In this document: piece after piece, positions 1 through 11,784 of the stretch | Numbering within the stretch: the first letter of the stretch is position 1 | Layout of the letters: each line of letters starts with the position of its first letter | Source: Lichina pygmaea | Lineage: Eukaryota > Ascomycota > Lichinomycetes > Lichinales > Lichinaceae | DNA length: 64,000 bases | Assembly: GCA_963422465.1 (NCBI GenBank) | Contig: OY730169.1 | Location: 806,001-870,000, forward strand | Reading direction: 5' to 3' | Notes under the pieces: model-generated | Database searches by the model: none | What the model was told of the DNA's origin: nothing | What the model saw: the letters and a program-made list of their open reading frames with translations, nothing else | Position numbers and translations under genes: made by a program

Positions 1-839
1 GTAGAGTATTGACATGGGCTTCCATGGTGTTTATTGTGCACCGCTCACGCCCGACTGTCGATGAACAAGACAGAAAGTACAAAGCGCTGTTATCGTTGTT
101 CCAGAAGGCAGTCTGGTGATACTCCGCATACGTTGAAGGACAGACGGCATCACAACTGATAATTAAGCTTCAGGGGTATCGACATATTCCATCATCCTGA
201 ACAAGGTGCCTTCGTGATGGTCAAAAGTAGGTTTGCAACTACGCAAGTCTAAGTTAAGGTGATCATTGCAACGCGCCTGGAGTAGAACAAATCAGTCGCT
301 GCTCTAGGAGTACCTGGGAGACGGACTCTCAGTTGATGGAATCACTCGGAACACCCTTCCATTGTCACTCTGCGATACAGAAGCGGACACGAAGGTGTGG
401 CCATCTACCATCAGCCTTCAAAGACTGAGTATATCACCAAGGAAAGTTCAAAGATGACCTACCGACAGGCTGTACTCTCCACACTGAAGCTTCACATCGA
501 AGCTTCACATTTACGAGTTACGCCCCAGTAGTCAGTGGAAAGCCTCTCTTGTTTCACTCCCAAATGAAGAGGTCAGAGCCCAGGACTTTCGCATTTGGAG
601 CCTCTATATCGTGTGGAAAAAGAGTAAGCTGTGAATGAGCGGCTGCTACCTGTAACACCCGACAGAAAAGTCTGATACAAAGAGTCCAAGACCTCTTGAC
701 GCCCAACGCCCCTCATGATCGTCGTCTTTCGTGATGCTAAAGTGCCAGATCTCGGTAGGAGAGGGGAAGCCGTGTACGCCGTGATATGCAATGCCCGGAC
801 GTGCAAGCGGCAGGATGGACCGCTGCAAACAGATAGGCA
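1..839. other. Intergenic, no gene recognised
   Basis: No open frame with coding character, RNA gene or repeat was recognised. The stretch is the 3' flank of the RMD5-like gene that ends at 840. Confidence 0.6.
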
Positions 840-2292
840 CTAGAGGTAGACGCGTTTGGCATCCTTTGGCTGGCTCTCTTGGGGGCAGTAAGGACACTTG
901 AACCGAGTGCCCTTGCTGAGCCGCTTCAGCGATTCCTGCGCGATGACGTGACAGCAGGGCAACATCATGGGCGGGTTCTGCTCCGTGCACTGCTCCTTCG
1001 ATACCGGACAGACGAAGATCGAGTGGAACTGGAAGAATGGCGGAAGAGGAATCTCAACCTGAGCCCCGTCAGCTTCCATGTCGACGCAACCGCGGGCGAA
1101 GAAAGGCTTGAGGGGAAACCAACCGGAAGTTCGTTCTGCGTGGTCCACTCCGTCCTCTTTTCCTTCATGATGCTGGCGAGCTTGAGCAGGTTGGGCAGTG
1201 CGATCGCCCCGGCCGTTGCGGCGACATAAACCGGCGAATCGGCCGCCAAACCCAGAATGGAACAGAATTCACGCGTGAACGACCTTGCGACCTCGTCCCA
1301 GGCCGCACCGGTGTTGAAGATGTGCCAGTATGGTGATTCCATGAGATTCGACTTGTAGGCGATGGCGCCGGACAGTTGCTTGATCTCCCGGAGGTATCTG
1401 CCTTGAAAGTTGCCAAACTCTCGTCGGGCGTAGGCGAGAGCGTCGGAGAGGCCCCGAACGTCGTGCCCGGCACCGCTTCCGCCGAACAGCCAGACGAACT
1501 GTAGCCGTCCGAGCTCAAATTCCAAATTGCTTCCACGAGCTTGCAGCACGTCCCGTTGCGATCTTGCCCACTCGATGGCCGGAAGAAGATTCTTGTTGCT
1601 CCGCAGCTCGTTCAGGATACCGTACATGTGCATAAAATGCTCCTGCAACGATTCCGAGCTCAGCGTTTCGCCATCCAGAGGGCGGTCGGGAGGCCCTGAA
1701 GTGGGCACCGCCTGCGGAGGATTCGCGGCGACTTCGGCCATGAAGGTCGATGCCACCTCGAACTGGCCTTCCCGGAGCAGATGCACGGCGATTGCGCGGT
1801 TGACAAGGTTGGGATGGGAAGAGAGCGCGTCATAGTCGGATGCAGGCAGAGGTATCGGCTTCGCGTGCTGCAAGGGCTCCGTCAGCCCCATGTCCAAGGC
1901 TCGTGGACCGTGTATCCAGCAGTAAGTACCTTATCGAGCGCCTTCTGGTACTTGCCGAGCCCGTTGTGGATCTCTCTCAGGTCGTTGTTGATGGCGTCAA
2001 AGGTCTGCTTGACCGGAGTCTGGAGCTTTGCTAGGGTTATGGATGCAGATGATGGATCTGGTCATCATCGGATCAGCTTCAAAGACGTAACCTGGAGCCT
2101 CTACCGCGGTTCGAACTCGACTCCACCTCGGGACTTCCCTGCCCTCAAGTACGGGGACATACCGGCGGCAATCGAGACCCGAGCTCTTCTCAGAAGGTCG
2201 ATGGCCGTTCCCACATCCTCGATGGTAGCTGACAGGTTGCTCCGCTTAAGGAGCTTGCCGTGTTCGACCAGGAGGGCGTCCATGGCGTGCAT
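840..2292 (-). CDS. RMD5: RMD5/GID2-type E3 ubiquitin ligase subunit of the GID/CTLH complex
   Basis: Four exons are inferred: 2292-2163, 2030-1930, 1867-1124 and 1058-840, giving 397 aa. The introns (132, 62 and 65 nt) have GT..AG ends; the second and third carry CTGAC shortly before the acceptor. Splicing joins the N-terminal helical part to a LisH/CTLH region ([14 protein letters not shown], then the helix around [15 protein letters not shown]) and a C-terminal degenerate RING beginning CPVSKEQ, with PPMMLPC and FKCPYCP. In yeast, Rmd5/Gid2 pairs with Gid9 as the RING subunits that ubiquitinate gluconeogenic enzymes on return to glucose. The canonical MLPCGHVI reads MLPCCHVI here. A second Met nine bases downstream (2283) is an equally good start. 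The family is clear; exon edges rest on splice consensus and reading phase. Confidence 0.9.
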
Positions 2293-3046
2293 GGCGGAAG
2301 CTAATGTGTATGGTGTAGCGATTCTACGCCGTTGTGTCCACCTTCCAAGTGCCTCTGAAATGATGATGGTACTGATCGCCTATTGATATCGGGTCCATTG
2401 TACGTAAGACGAAGGATGGTCGTCCATATATAGTTGGCGTTGCGAACCTCGAGCACTGAGCATGACCTTGATCGACGGAAAGCCTGGGAAGGAGCTGTCG
2501 TCCGCTATTGATCACGGGAAAGCTCGACAGCTTGGGCTGGGTCACAAGTCATGCGTCACGAGTGAATGTGATCTTCAGGCATCATATGCCGTGAGTTACG
2601 CAACCACGAAGGACAAGTCGAACGGCATGATGATCGTTACGGATAGCTACTTGGTCAGTATGTACATGCGTCTTGTTAGATATGATCGTCAACCTCACCC
2701 TGTTCACCTGCCGCTCACATGAGCAGCGCAGTCGCACCACCAAGGAATGACCAGGATAAAAGGACGTGCCTTCGATCATGAGAGGCCATAGGTCATGTGA
2801 TGTACGGTACATCGCTTACCCCCCCCATCACTACCAGAATCTGATACTACTACGATGCCATAAACTATGATCCAGGCTGCGGCTCTTTCTGAGATCCTGC
2901 AGCTTGACCTAACCTTCCCTTCGTTACGTGTCGATCTACCATGTTAGGGCCTATGACAAGCTGTCTCGCCCAGTCGGTCAAGATTGCCGCTGGCGCTTTA
3001 CGCACCTCGAGTGCGGCATGCCATGTCATGGGAGCCGAACCCCAGC
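2293..3046. promoter_or_regulatory. Divergent intergenic region, RMD5-like and STB6-like genes
   Basis: About 750 bp separate two genes transcribed away from each other, so both promoters should lie here. No specific operator was recognised, and the short open frames look non-coding. Confidence 0.45.
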
Positions 3047-5697
3047 ATGGCTGATCCATCGGCCCTGGCTGGTGGCGGTATGGCAGCTATCGACGGTGTC
3101 ACTTCCTCAAGCCAGTCGGACGATCGTGAGGGAGGAGCGTCAGGGGGACGTGGTAGCATCAAACCTACCCATCAGCGCTTTGTCTTCGCCGACCCTGTTG
3201 CGTTTCGGTAAGTCCACCCGCAAGGCGGATGAGCAGAGTTGACGATGCGTCAAGCTACCTCGAGGAGGATCCCTCCGCTACGACCGTCGAACGCCGCCGC
3301 CAGCTGAAGGGCTATGAACTGTACCTCGTCGAACAGTGGGCCTGCTCGCGTAAGGATCCTACATTCGTGATTGTCAACCATACAGGGGACCCATCGCACT
3401 CGGTTCTGGTCAGTGTCCTGAGCATCCCGACGGACGAAAGCGTTTGGTCCCCGAGACTCAGGCTCTACTTTGCCGCAGCGTCAAAATACAAAGGCCGAAG
3501 GAGGGAGACGCCTCTGGGCATCTTGATGGTCACGAACCTTAGCTGGTTCCCGTCTGCGCTGACTGTGGTCTTGGTCCCCGATGGTGATGTCAAAAAGCAC
3601 CGGGAGGACCTGATCGTCAACGAAGACCTCAAGCGGTTGGGATGTTCTGGTCGGGCGGGGCTGTCGCTAGGTCCGCCCAGTGACGCTACGCGAACCAAGT
3701 TCTACCAGCAGTACAAGATCAGCGACCAGATCCCCCTGTTTGGCGCGGTGATCGAGCTCGTGAAGCTGTGTCAGGTGGCTTTGGTTCTCTTCGACAAGCT
3801 GGAACCCAGTTATGCCGACGGCTTGCTGTGTGACGTCACGGAGCAGGCGATAAATGTCTGGTGGACGGAGGTGGGCACGGACTTCTTCGATTTCGAGCCT
3901 CATGACGGCGTCCTGGGGCCGACCACAGTGGCCGCCTTGATAGGGCTGCTTACGGGGGCTCGAAATCGCCTTCACGCCTACGGCGCTCCGGTCACGAAGG
4001 ATCCGTTTGACCTGGACAACCTGAAGAATGGAATTGCACATTTCCAGAAATCTCAAAAACTGGCTCAGACGCGACGGCTGGACCGGCAGACTCTTCACCG
4101 ACTGCAGCGCGCCACGGCCAAGGCGGCTCAGGGGGAAGGCTGGACCGTGCCCAGAGCCGTCAAGTCGACCATGGCAGAGCTGAGCGGCAAGGGAGGGGAA
4201 ATGGTGATGGGCAGGGTCGCCGGACGAGAGAAGGCGGGCATCGCCGACGTCGAGACGCTGGACCTCGAACGATTCGTGCAGCTTGTGCGTGGAGAGAGAT
4301 GCAGATGGCTGTGGTACGGGAGGCCCCGGCGGACTGCAGAGCGCGGAGAGGTCGACAGACCGGCAGCGGTCGACGGCGAGACGGCCTCGAAGCTTGAGAC
4401 AGGTCGAGATACGCCCCGTCGGTCGATGGAGGGAGCCGGCGCAAGAGCACACCTGGAGACCACCGACCAGGCGGAGGCTAGCGCCGATTCGCCCATCGGC
4501 GCCGGCAACGAGGCGTTTGGAGATAGAGAATCTCAGCTCAGACGTGCCGTCTTGAGGAGCGTTGCCAGCAGGAAGAACGAAGCCCGCAGCGGCCTAGGCA
4601 AGATCAAGGACGCCGTCGGTCTGTCTGCAATCCGCGGTCGTCATCAGCAGCCACAGAAGGAGGATTTTGCCGTCGTCGAGAGGGGTCGCAGTCCGATCAA
4701 GAGCTGGGCCGTGGACGGTGCAGACTCGGGCAAGAAGAGGAGGCTGTTACCGGTCTTCTCTGACGTCAGTACCGATCCGGACACGGAGCGGTCGACAAAG
4801 CCAACGCCGATCCGCACGACGATGGAAGCCTTTCGAAGGAAACGGGAAGCCGAAGAAGCGCGAGTCGGCGGCTTGTCGCATGGCAAAGCCATGAGCAGGT
4901 CCTGGTCGATACCGACGGAGAGCCGCGTGTCTCGTGCGGAGCCCCAGCACATCTCCGGCCCGTCCACCCGAAAAGGTTCCGAGGACAGTGGTAAAGGAGG
5001 ACGGTCGGACGAAGAGCCGGCGCATCCTTGTCGTGACGGCGGCCAGCAGGACGCCAAGGCGGCCAGTCTGCTGTTACGGCGCACGGCGAGCTTGCCTCGG
5101 CTCGAAGATCCCCTTGGGCCGAGGCGCAACAGCAACCGATGGCCGCGGCATCTCTCCTTCAGCAGTGCCGAAGACATTGTGCTGGCCTGGGAGGATATCA
5201 CCGAGCCCAGCGACGAGCCGATCGACGACGTGGTCGCAGCCTACACGAGAGAGTGCTGCATGGCCGAGACGGCCAAGCGCAGTTACGCGCACGTGCTTGA
5301 CATGCAGAACCACATGGCGTACTGGGTCGAGCAGCGTCTGGGAAACATCGAGTCGCTGGAACTCGAGGCCGACCAAGACCGGGAAGAGATGGACACGTCC
5401 TACGCGCTCTGCGCGAAGGAGTATCAGACCATGACGACGCGTCTCGGCCGCCTCCTGCCGGACCAACGGGCCACGCTCATGGAGTCGGTCAGGAACGTCG
5501 GTGTCCTGGGCGCGAAGCTCGATTACGAGCTGAACAACCTCGTGATCAAGGTCGAGGACGTCGAGGACGGCGTCGAGAGCATCGAGCGGCACGTGTACAG
5601 CCTCGAGTTGAAGGCGCAGGAGTTCGCCGAGGACGACGGGGCCGAGGAAAGCTGGTGGATGTGGCTCGTAAGGATGGTCGCTGGCATCGGCCGGTAG
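3047..5697 (+). CDS. STB6/STB2-like fungal protein with C-terminal coiled coil
   Basis: Two exons, 3047-3207 and 3255-5697 (867 aa), are joined over a 47-nt intron (donor GTAAGT, acceptor CAAG), which restores the sequence DPVAFRYLEEDPS. The start at 3047 has the context CAGCATGGCT; an upstream in-frame Met at 3023 is possible. Residues about 50-350 form a conserved block (GYELYLVEQWACSR, GDPSHSVLV, ETPLGILMVTNLS, GLLCDVTEQAIN, DGVLGPTTVAALIG) that I match from memory to the N-terminal domain of Sin3-binding proteins Stb6/Stb2. A charged, disordered middle follows, then a C-terminal helical/coiled-coil region (about 690-850) with a Trp-rich last stretch. The biochemical role is unknown to me; the link to Sin3 is by family name only. 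Confidence 0.8.
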
Positions 5698-6079
5698 ACC
5701 GGCATGGTCTGCGTTTCGCAGAATCTGGTCATTGTCTTTGATTGGTATCTCCTATCGCAGGTTGTTCTAGCCGGAGATAGATCTGCGCTAGTCGAGCTCC
5801 AGGGGGGGTGATTCTGAAACAGCGCTTCGATCTTGAGAAATCAGTCTATACAGGTGATATCCAGAGGACCTCTCCTCCCGTCATCCCCATCACCACTAGA
5901 AATACAACAAAGCGGAACCCGTAAGATCCATGTACAGCAGATGTAGTCGACGGCTTGTCAGCAGGGTCGTCTTTCTTTTTCCCCTCTTCTTCTTCTTCGT
6001 CTTCTTCGTCTTGTGCTTCTTCTTCTTCTTCACCCCGCGCGCGCGCAAACTCCTCCATCCAGCGCCAGCCCAAGACAGG
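5698..6079. other. Intergenic between converging genes, with a CTT/GAA-rich tract
   Basis: This is the shared 3' flank of the STB6-like gene and TIM10. A pyrimidine tract of CTT/CTC triplets at about 5968-6033 produces artificial Glu/Lys-rich or Phe/Ser-rich open frames on both strands. No gene is supported. Confidence 0.6.
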
Positions 6080-6521
6080 TCACATTCCAAAGCCCATTCC
6101 GCCGGCGCCCGCGCCACCTTTCGCGCCGCCGGCGCCAGACACCTCCTGCATCTTCTCGCTGACCTTGACGTTGACCTCGAACATCTTGGACACGCATCGG
6201 TCCAGGCACACGGATTCGCCCTTGTTCAGATCAGACTCCCGGTAGTCTGTCGGTATGCATTTCTTCGTGCACGACTGGACGAGCCTGGGGGATGGTCGAG
6301 CCGCGCAGGGAGGTCGGAAGGTTAGTTGAATTTGTTACTCTGATGGATGTTATTTGAGGGGAGAGGGGGAGAAAGGTCGAGAAGGATGAGGGAGAGAAGA
6401 GATGATGGGGGTTTTTCGCTGACCGGTTGAACATGTCGGATATCATCTCGACTTCCGTTTCGGCGGCGTTGATCTTGTCGGCGCTCGACATCTTGGGCTG
6501 ACCCCCGAACAGGAACGACAT
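6080..6521 (-). CDS. TIM10: Mitochondrial intermembrane-space chaperone Tim10
   Basis: Two exons, 6521-6424 and 6284-6080, split by a 139-nt intron (6285-6423), encode 100 aa. The protein opens MSFLFGG, has an amphipathic helix ([19 protein letters not shown]) and carries the twin CX3C signature of small Tims: CTKKC and CLDRC, 16 residues apart. A Gly/Ala-rich tail ends in GMGFGM. Tim10 forms a hexamer with Tim9 that escorts hydrophobic inner-membrane carriers across the intermembrane space; its cysteines are oxidised by the Mia40 relay. The length fits the family (about 90-100 aa). The first exon ends inside the Arg codon just before LVQSC, with donor GTCAGC, which is not the strongest consensus. 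Confidence 0.93.
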
Positions 6522-6945
6522 GGCTGTCGTGTTTTTTGGGGTGGGATGGATGGGAATGGGGTCCCGGCGCTGAATTATGCGGCTTTTGAGCTGTGAAGAG
6601 CTGTCTTGTTGTGCTTGGGCTGTGGCAGTTGAGGTCACTGAACATACGTACAGAAGCTACAAAATCTGCTGCTTGGTTGGATGAAGGCTGCTAGTAACGA
6701 TAGACATGTCTTTAGGCTCCTATAGCCTAGCAGAGACCTAAGCTTTTGGCCTCGGGTCCCTATATGAGTAGCTTAGACAGGTCACTACCTAGGTCGACGG
6801 GTCGGAAAATCTTTTGCCCGCCGTCGTGCGAGTTCAGAGGACATTGTTTTCTCATTGCCAATGAACCGTAGCTGCTAGGGTAAGTCCGTCCTGGCTGATA
6901 TCCACGAGCATGCTTCGTCGCTGACCGACAAGACCGCGAAACAGT
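6522..6945. promoter_or_regulatory. Divergent promoter region of TIM10 and mitochondrial LysRS
   Basis: The two starts lie 424 bp apart and point away from each other. Both products are mitochondrial, so shared control is plausible, but no defined element was recognised. Confidence 0.45.
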
Positions 6946-8858
6946 ATGAAGCCCGAAGGCCTGGTGTTCCTTCGGCCCTACCTATGGAGAGCCCTTGGAC
7001 GTGGTTTCAGCGCGGCCAAGCCGTGCGCCGAGACGTATGCCCGCTTCTATGCGACAGGGACGTCAACACACCATCGAGGCCAACGATTGGACTACGCGCC
7101 CAAGAGTGCCGAGGCCCGCACCCGCATGGAGGAGTTGAAGAGAGCAGGGATGCTCGAATGGCCCAGGCTGGAACATGACCCCAAGGCGATGAGGCTCAAG
7201 ACCTTCATCTCTCGATACAAGAGCCTCGAAAAGGGCCAAGTCGTTCACGATGAGACAGTCACGCTCAGGGGTACGAGTGGCCGTGAGAGAGAGAGAGGTG
7301 CATTCGTGGACCAAGTTGACGTTCGTTGGTCAGGCAGCATAGTCCAAACCCGGGAAGCTGGCCAGAAGCTGGTTTTCCTTGACGTCTCCGCCGACAAGGA
7401 AGTCGTACAAGCTGTGGGTAGTCTGGGTGCGATGGCCGCTGCCCACGTCGACCAATCTGCCTTTAGAAGGGTGTTCCGTCAGCATCGGCGTGGAGACAGC
7501 GTAGGTATGGACGTCCCATTGCCTCTTTGCACGAGCACGACGGTAACTTGGGCGCGCAGCTCTCACCGGCAACCCGTGCCGAACCGCCGCGGGGGAGCTG
7601 TCCGTCAGACTGACGCAGCTGCCAAAGATGCTGAGCCCCTGCTTGCATCAGATACCGACGGTGCTACTCGACGAGCAGACGCGCACGCGCCACAGACACG
7701 TCGACCTTCTGGTGAACCCGAGAGGCATCCAGATGTTGGAGCTGCGCGACGAGATTCTTACGACGCTGCGGTCGACGCTCAAGGCAGAGGGCTTCACGGA
7801 GGTGCAGACTCCCATCATGGGTACGAGGTCCGGCGGCGCCGTCGCGAGGCCGTTCGTGACGACGGCCGTCGAGTTTGGAGATCAGAAACTCGAGCACAGG
7901 ATCGCGCCGGAGCTATGGCTCAAGCGGCTCGTCGCAAGCGGCATGGAACGCATCTTCGAGATTGGCCCTTGCTTTCGAAACGAAGGTCGGTGCTCTCCTC
8001 CGCATGCATCTCACCAGCGGGTCTAATCGAGGGAGAGGGATCGGCAATCGCTGACGTGAGTTCCGTCCTCTGTCTCCGTGGCCACCAGGAATCGACTCGA
8101 CCCACAATCCGGAATTCTACGTCTGCGAGTTCTACGAGAGGTACTCGGATCTCGAGCGGCTGATGCAGCTGACCCAAACGATAACGCATCGGATCTCCTC
8201 CAACCTCCTGAAGGTGACACCGTCTCTGGTACAGCAGTCTGCGCGCCTGCAAGCCCTGCAATCGCCGTTCGACCGGATCGATTTCATCCCGGCCATCGAG
8301 GGAAGCATCGGAAGACCGCTCCCGGATCTCTCCTTGCCAGACGCGAGGGAGAAGGTGCTGCGGATCTTCGGCGAGATGAACATCGCTCTGCCTTCGTCCA
8401 CGTCTCTGCCGCGGCTGCTGGACCGTCTGTCGGCAATCTACATCGAGCCGCGATGCGAGAGGCCGACGTTCGTCATGTACCACCCGGAATGCCTAGCCCC
8501 GCTGGCCAAGTCGTTCGTGGACCCGGCCAGCAAGCAGCGCGTCTCGGCCCGCGCCGAGCTGTTCGTCGACGGCGTCGAACTGGTGAACGCGTACGAGGAG
8601 GAGATCTCGGCGGTCGAGCAGCGCCGGAAGTTCATCGACCAGCTGAAGCACAGAGAAGAGACGGTCCCGGACGGCCAGGTCGACAGAGACGGCCGCGGCA
8701 CGATCGACGAGAGCTACGTCGAGATGCTCGAGTGGGGCATGCCGCCAACGGGCGGCTGGGGCTGCGGCATCGACCGGCTGGCCATGTATTTCTCCGGGTC
8801 GAAGCGGATCAAGGACGTCTTGAGCTTTGGCACCTTGCGCAACGTCATCAATCAGTAG
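6946..8858 (+). CDS. MSK1: Mitochondrial lysyl-tRNA synthetase (class II)
   Basis: Exons 6946-7270, 7334-7504, 7560-7985 and 8089-8858 give 563 aa; introns are 63, 55 and 103 nt, all phase 1. The N terminus (RPYLWRALGRGFSAAK) is Arg-rich without acidic residues, as in a mitochondrial presequence. An OB-fold tRNA-binding part (KLVFLDVSADKEVVQAV, then TGNPCRTAAGELSV) is followed by the class II core: motif 1 around AEGFTEVQTPIM, motif 2 FRNEG..THNPEF (split by intron 3) and motif 3 GWGCGIDRLAMYFSG. It charges mitochondrial tRNA-Lys. Length is close to yeast Msk1 (576 aa). The first intron is a multiple of three, so the unspliced frame stays open there, but the intervening residues do not fit the family. 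Confidence 0.92.
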
Positions 8859-10989
8859 TCAGACCAATTTCGTGGGGACCGGCCAGGCCTTCCAAGCAAG
8901 GGAATCTCTGGCTATCCCCCCCTCCCACATCCAGCCCTCGTTCGTCACCCCTGTGGATTTTCTCGTCGACCGTAAGTGACTTGCGATGTACAGTACTCAA
9001 CCAATCAATTTTTTGGTGGAGAGGAGGGGGGCATTGGGCAATCAGGTATTGAGGTGAAGTGCTCACTTCAGACTAATGACTGCTTGGTGGCCCTATCAGC
9101 TCACTACTGTAGGTGTTATTCCCACAGACTCTAGGTGGTGCTGTCTGCCTGCTACAGCAGGCGGTGCCCTAGGCGGGCAGTCCAGTCCACGAGACAAGGC
9201 ACTCCCACTACTCCCAGAGCAATTCTGTCGCTACGAACAGCACAATCCCCTTACCGCTAGCCTAAGGCTGGCCCCTACCCACCTCCACACGGTACATATC
9301 TAGCTATGCATCAGACCTCTATGGAAGCACTGGTAATTGATCGCTCCCAATCAGCGCCGAGTTGGACTTTTGACTGCGTTGCTGACCACTCGGCACGCCT
9401 GGTTTACAGCACCTCGTACTTCTGTTCGTGGGTTACTGCGAGTACGGGACGAGGCTACCTTACCACACCACCACCACCACCACCACCACCACCATCATCA
9501 TCACCGTCGGCCTTCGCTTTCCGTAAACAGTGGGCTTCTGTGAGTCGGGCATACCGACGTGTCGGCAGATGCTAGCCAAGGTCCCACGGCAGCTCTTATT
9601 ACGGTACTCCGTAGATTGTCTTGGACGAACAAAGGTCGGTTGCCACGCTTCTGTACAGCACGTATCGTGTGCGTATCGTACGTACGGAGGTACGTACGTA
9701 TGTACTACTGCATGTACGAATGGGCTGGAGAGCCTGGCGTGCCTAGAGGGCCTGGAGGGCCTCGACAGCCTAGAGATGGGCACTGAGGGGGCGCTGTAAC
9801 TCGTTCAGTAGGCCTACGAGTAGTGCGAGGTAGCCGAGCCACTAGCCGAGATAGCAGCCGAGTCCTTGCTGTTCAGCCGAGACCTAGGCTACTCTGAAGC
9901 CTCGGCGAATTCCACGTGTCTTTCCTGTCTTTCTGCCTTCTTCCCACTCCCCCCTGCCAATCCCCACACACCCACCCCCTTCCTCCCTCTGTCTCTCTCT
10001 CCCTCCCCCCCCCCCCCCCCCCCCCTCCTCCCCTTATCCCCCACGCCCCAGACCCCACACCGCACATCCGCACATCAGATAACCATAACTCTCATCTGAT
10101 CTATCGTCTCGTCAGTAAAGAAGGAACCTTGAAGATTTCGCATCTTCGGTGCATCAATCTTCAAGGCTCCTTCACTGCGTGTGTGTCCTTTGGGCCTAGA
10201 CTACCTACGATACGTAGAGCTGCTGGTGTACAGTAGCTCCGCCGCAAGGAGCTTCACTATGGCCGTCTCTCCCCTTCTCCCCTTCTCCCTCTCTCCCCTC
10301 CCTCCTTACCTCCTTCCTTCCTTACCTCCCTCCCTCCCTCCCTCTTTCCTACAGCGCCGTGGCACCACGCCCAACGACGCACGACGTCCACGACGGATCC
10401 TCCTTTCGGCCCTCTCCGTCAGCCTCACCAAATCAATGGACGCAACATCTTGCAATGGACCCTTGTGGTGCATCTGCGCGCGTATTTGTACTACAGCATG
10501 TCATGCAGAGCATGACGTTGTCGTTCAGCTCGTCTCGGGCTTCTCTCTCTCTTTTTTTTTTTTTTTTCTTTCTTTGTGGGAGGAGTGGATGGGTTGATGG
10601 CAATTGGTGGTTCGTAGTTACCCCCCTCCCTCCATCCCTCCCTCTCGTGCTCATCCTCGCTTCTCGAAGCGGGCGGGAATCGTATCTGGTCTGGTGGGAC
10701 AACGTGGACCGGGGTCGCCGCTGCTCTTCGAGATCGAGCCCGGCTTTCCATGACAGCCGATGCCCGTCTGTCGCCCCTTCTTCTTCTCCTTCGTTCTTTC
10801 TTTTCCGTCGACGACAGAAGCTTGTTGCCGACTCCGCATCGTGGCTTACTTCCTGCACGACCTAATTACATTCGGGCCGTGACTCCCATACCTGGACGGC
10901 AGGTCAGATCTTGCTCCCCTTTTCTCCATACATAAGCATGTTCGCCCGCCTGCGAGACTCGCGCACGGGGCAAGGTCCACTCAGGCGCG
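8859..10989. other. Gene-poor intergenic with simple repeats
   Basis: No coding gene is supported over about 2.1 kb. It contains a CAC/CAT triplet run (about 9466-9506), a cluster of palindromic TACGTAC steps (about 9675-9705), a C homopolymer of about 21 (10005-10025), TTCC/TCCC-rich tracts (about 10265-10345) and a T run (about 10553-10567). The open frames here follow these tracts. Confidence 0.55.
10120..10173. repeat. 18-bp inverted repeat (hairpin)
   Basis: The left arm at 10120-10137 pairs with the right arm at 10156-10173 with one mismatch around an 18-base spacer. It lies in intergenic DNA. It could form a cruciform or RNA hairpin; no function is assigned. Confidence 0.75.
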
Positions 10990-11784
10990 ATGCGACTTCC
11001 TCAGACCACATCGTCCAGGTCCCGCGGCGCAGTTTCCGCAACGCGCTCTCTCTCATACGACGACGAGCAGTCGCAATGCTGCTCTCCGAACATCTTACCG
11101 TTGAACATGCCCCCAGCGTTACTCTGCCAGATACTCACCCCACCGCAACCGGTCTGCTCCGACTCCAAGATTCCATACGACATCGCGGTTGAGTACCACA
11201 TGGACGGTCTATCGAATCTCCGCAGGCAGGCGGACGGCTCGAGGCACTGCGTGCTGCAGGTCACCGCCTGTGCCTCGGAGACGCTGAAGGTGGATGCTGC
11301 CGCTGTCCGGTCCTGTCGTGGCCATGGTGCGGAGAGGGCTTACGGACGATCCTAGGAGGTCACGACCACCATCGACAGCCTGTCCGGCGAGATTGAAAAG
11401 CAGACGGCCGCGTTCGCCGCCTTGAAGGTCCGCCGCCTCTCTTTCCGAACCCTCATCGTGTTGCGGCTGACGAAAGGAAGAACGGCGTCGACGCTTCGGA
11501 GACCGACTCGGGCGAGAAGGGCGTCGCTCCGATCGAGATCGCATACATAGAGGTACTTTCCGCCGTCGTCGTCGTACGCGTCTCTGCAACGGCCGAAAGA
11601 TGACCCTTTCTGCCCCGTGGCGTTGCAGTACATCCAAGCTGTATCGGACCTCGTACGCGTCGCGCACTCGGCAGCGGCAGCGGCAACAGAAAAGCCAGAC
11701 GGGGTCGAACACAAGCCCGCCGTCGAAGCCTTTCAGAGACTCGACCTCGTCGTCACGGTGAGCTCGGTCCCTTCGGTCCCTTGA
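10990..11784 (+). CDS. Tentative four-exon hypothetical gene
   Basis: I do not recognise this gene. A chain of open segments can be joined at GT..AG sites all in phase 0: 10990-11289, 11356-11427, 11481-11552 and 11629-11784 (199 aa). The later exons read like real protein: EVTTTIDSLSGEIEKQTAAF (helical, coiled-coil-like), then EKGVAPIEIAYIE, then YIQAVSDLVRVAHSAAAA. The last two introns start GTCCGC and GTACTT; the final one ends TTGCAG. The first exon and the start codon are weak, and a further exon after VVT (next bases GTGAGC) is possible. No domain is recognised. It could instead be a decayed gene. Confidence 0.38.

Noticed and set aside
3667-5592. Long open frames antisense to the STB6-like gene
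   Set aside because: They mirror the GC-rich third positions of a well-supported gene and show no domain.
5846-6325. Glu/Lys-rich and Phe/Ser-rich frames near TIM10
   Set aside because: Products of a CTT/GAA triplet tract in a 3' flank and of frames antisense to TIM10 exon 2.
9866-10865. Pro/Ser/Leu-rich frames
   Set aside because: They follow C, TTCC and T homopolymer tracts and lack any conserved segment.
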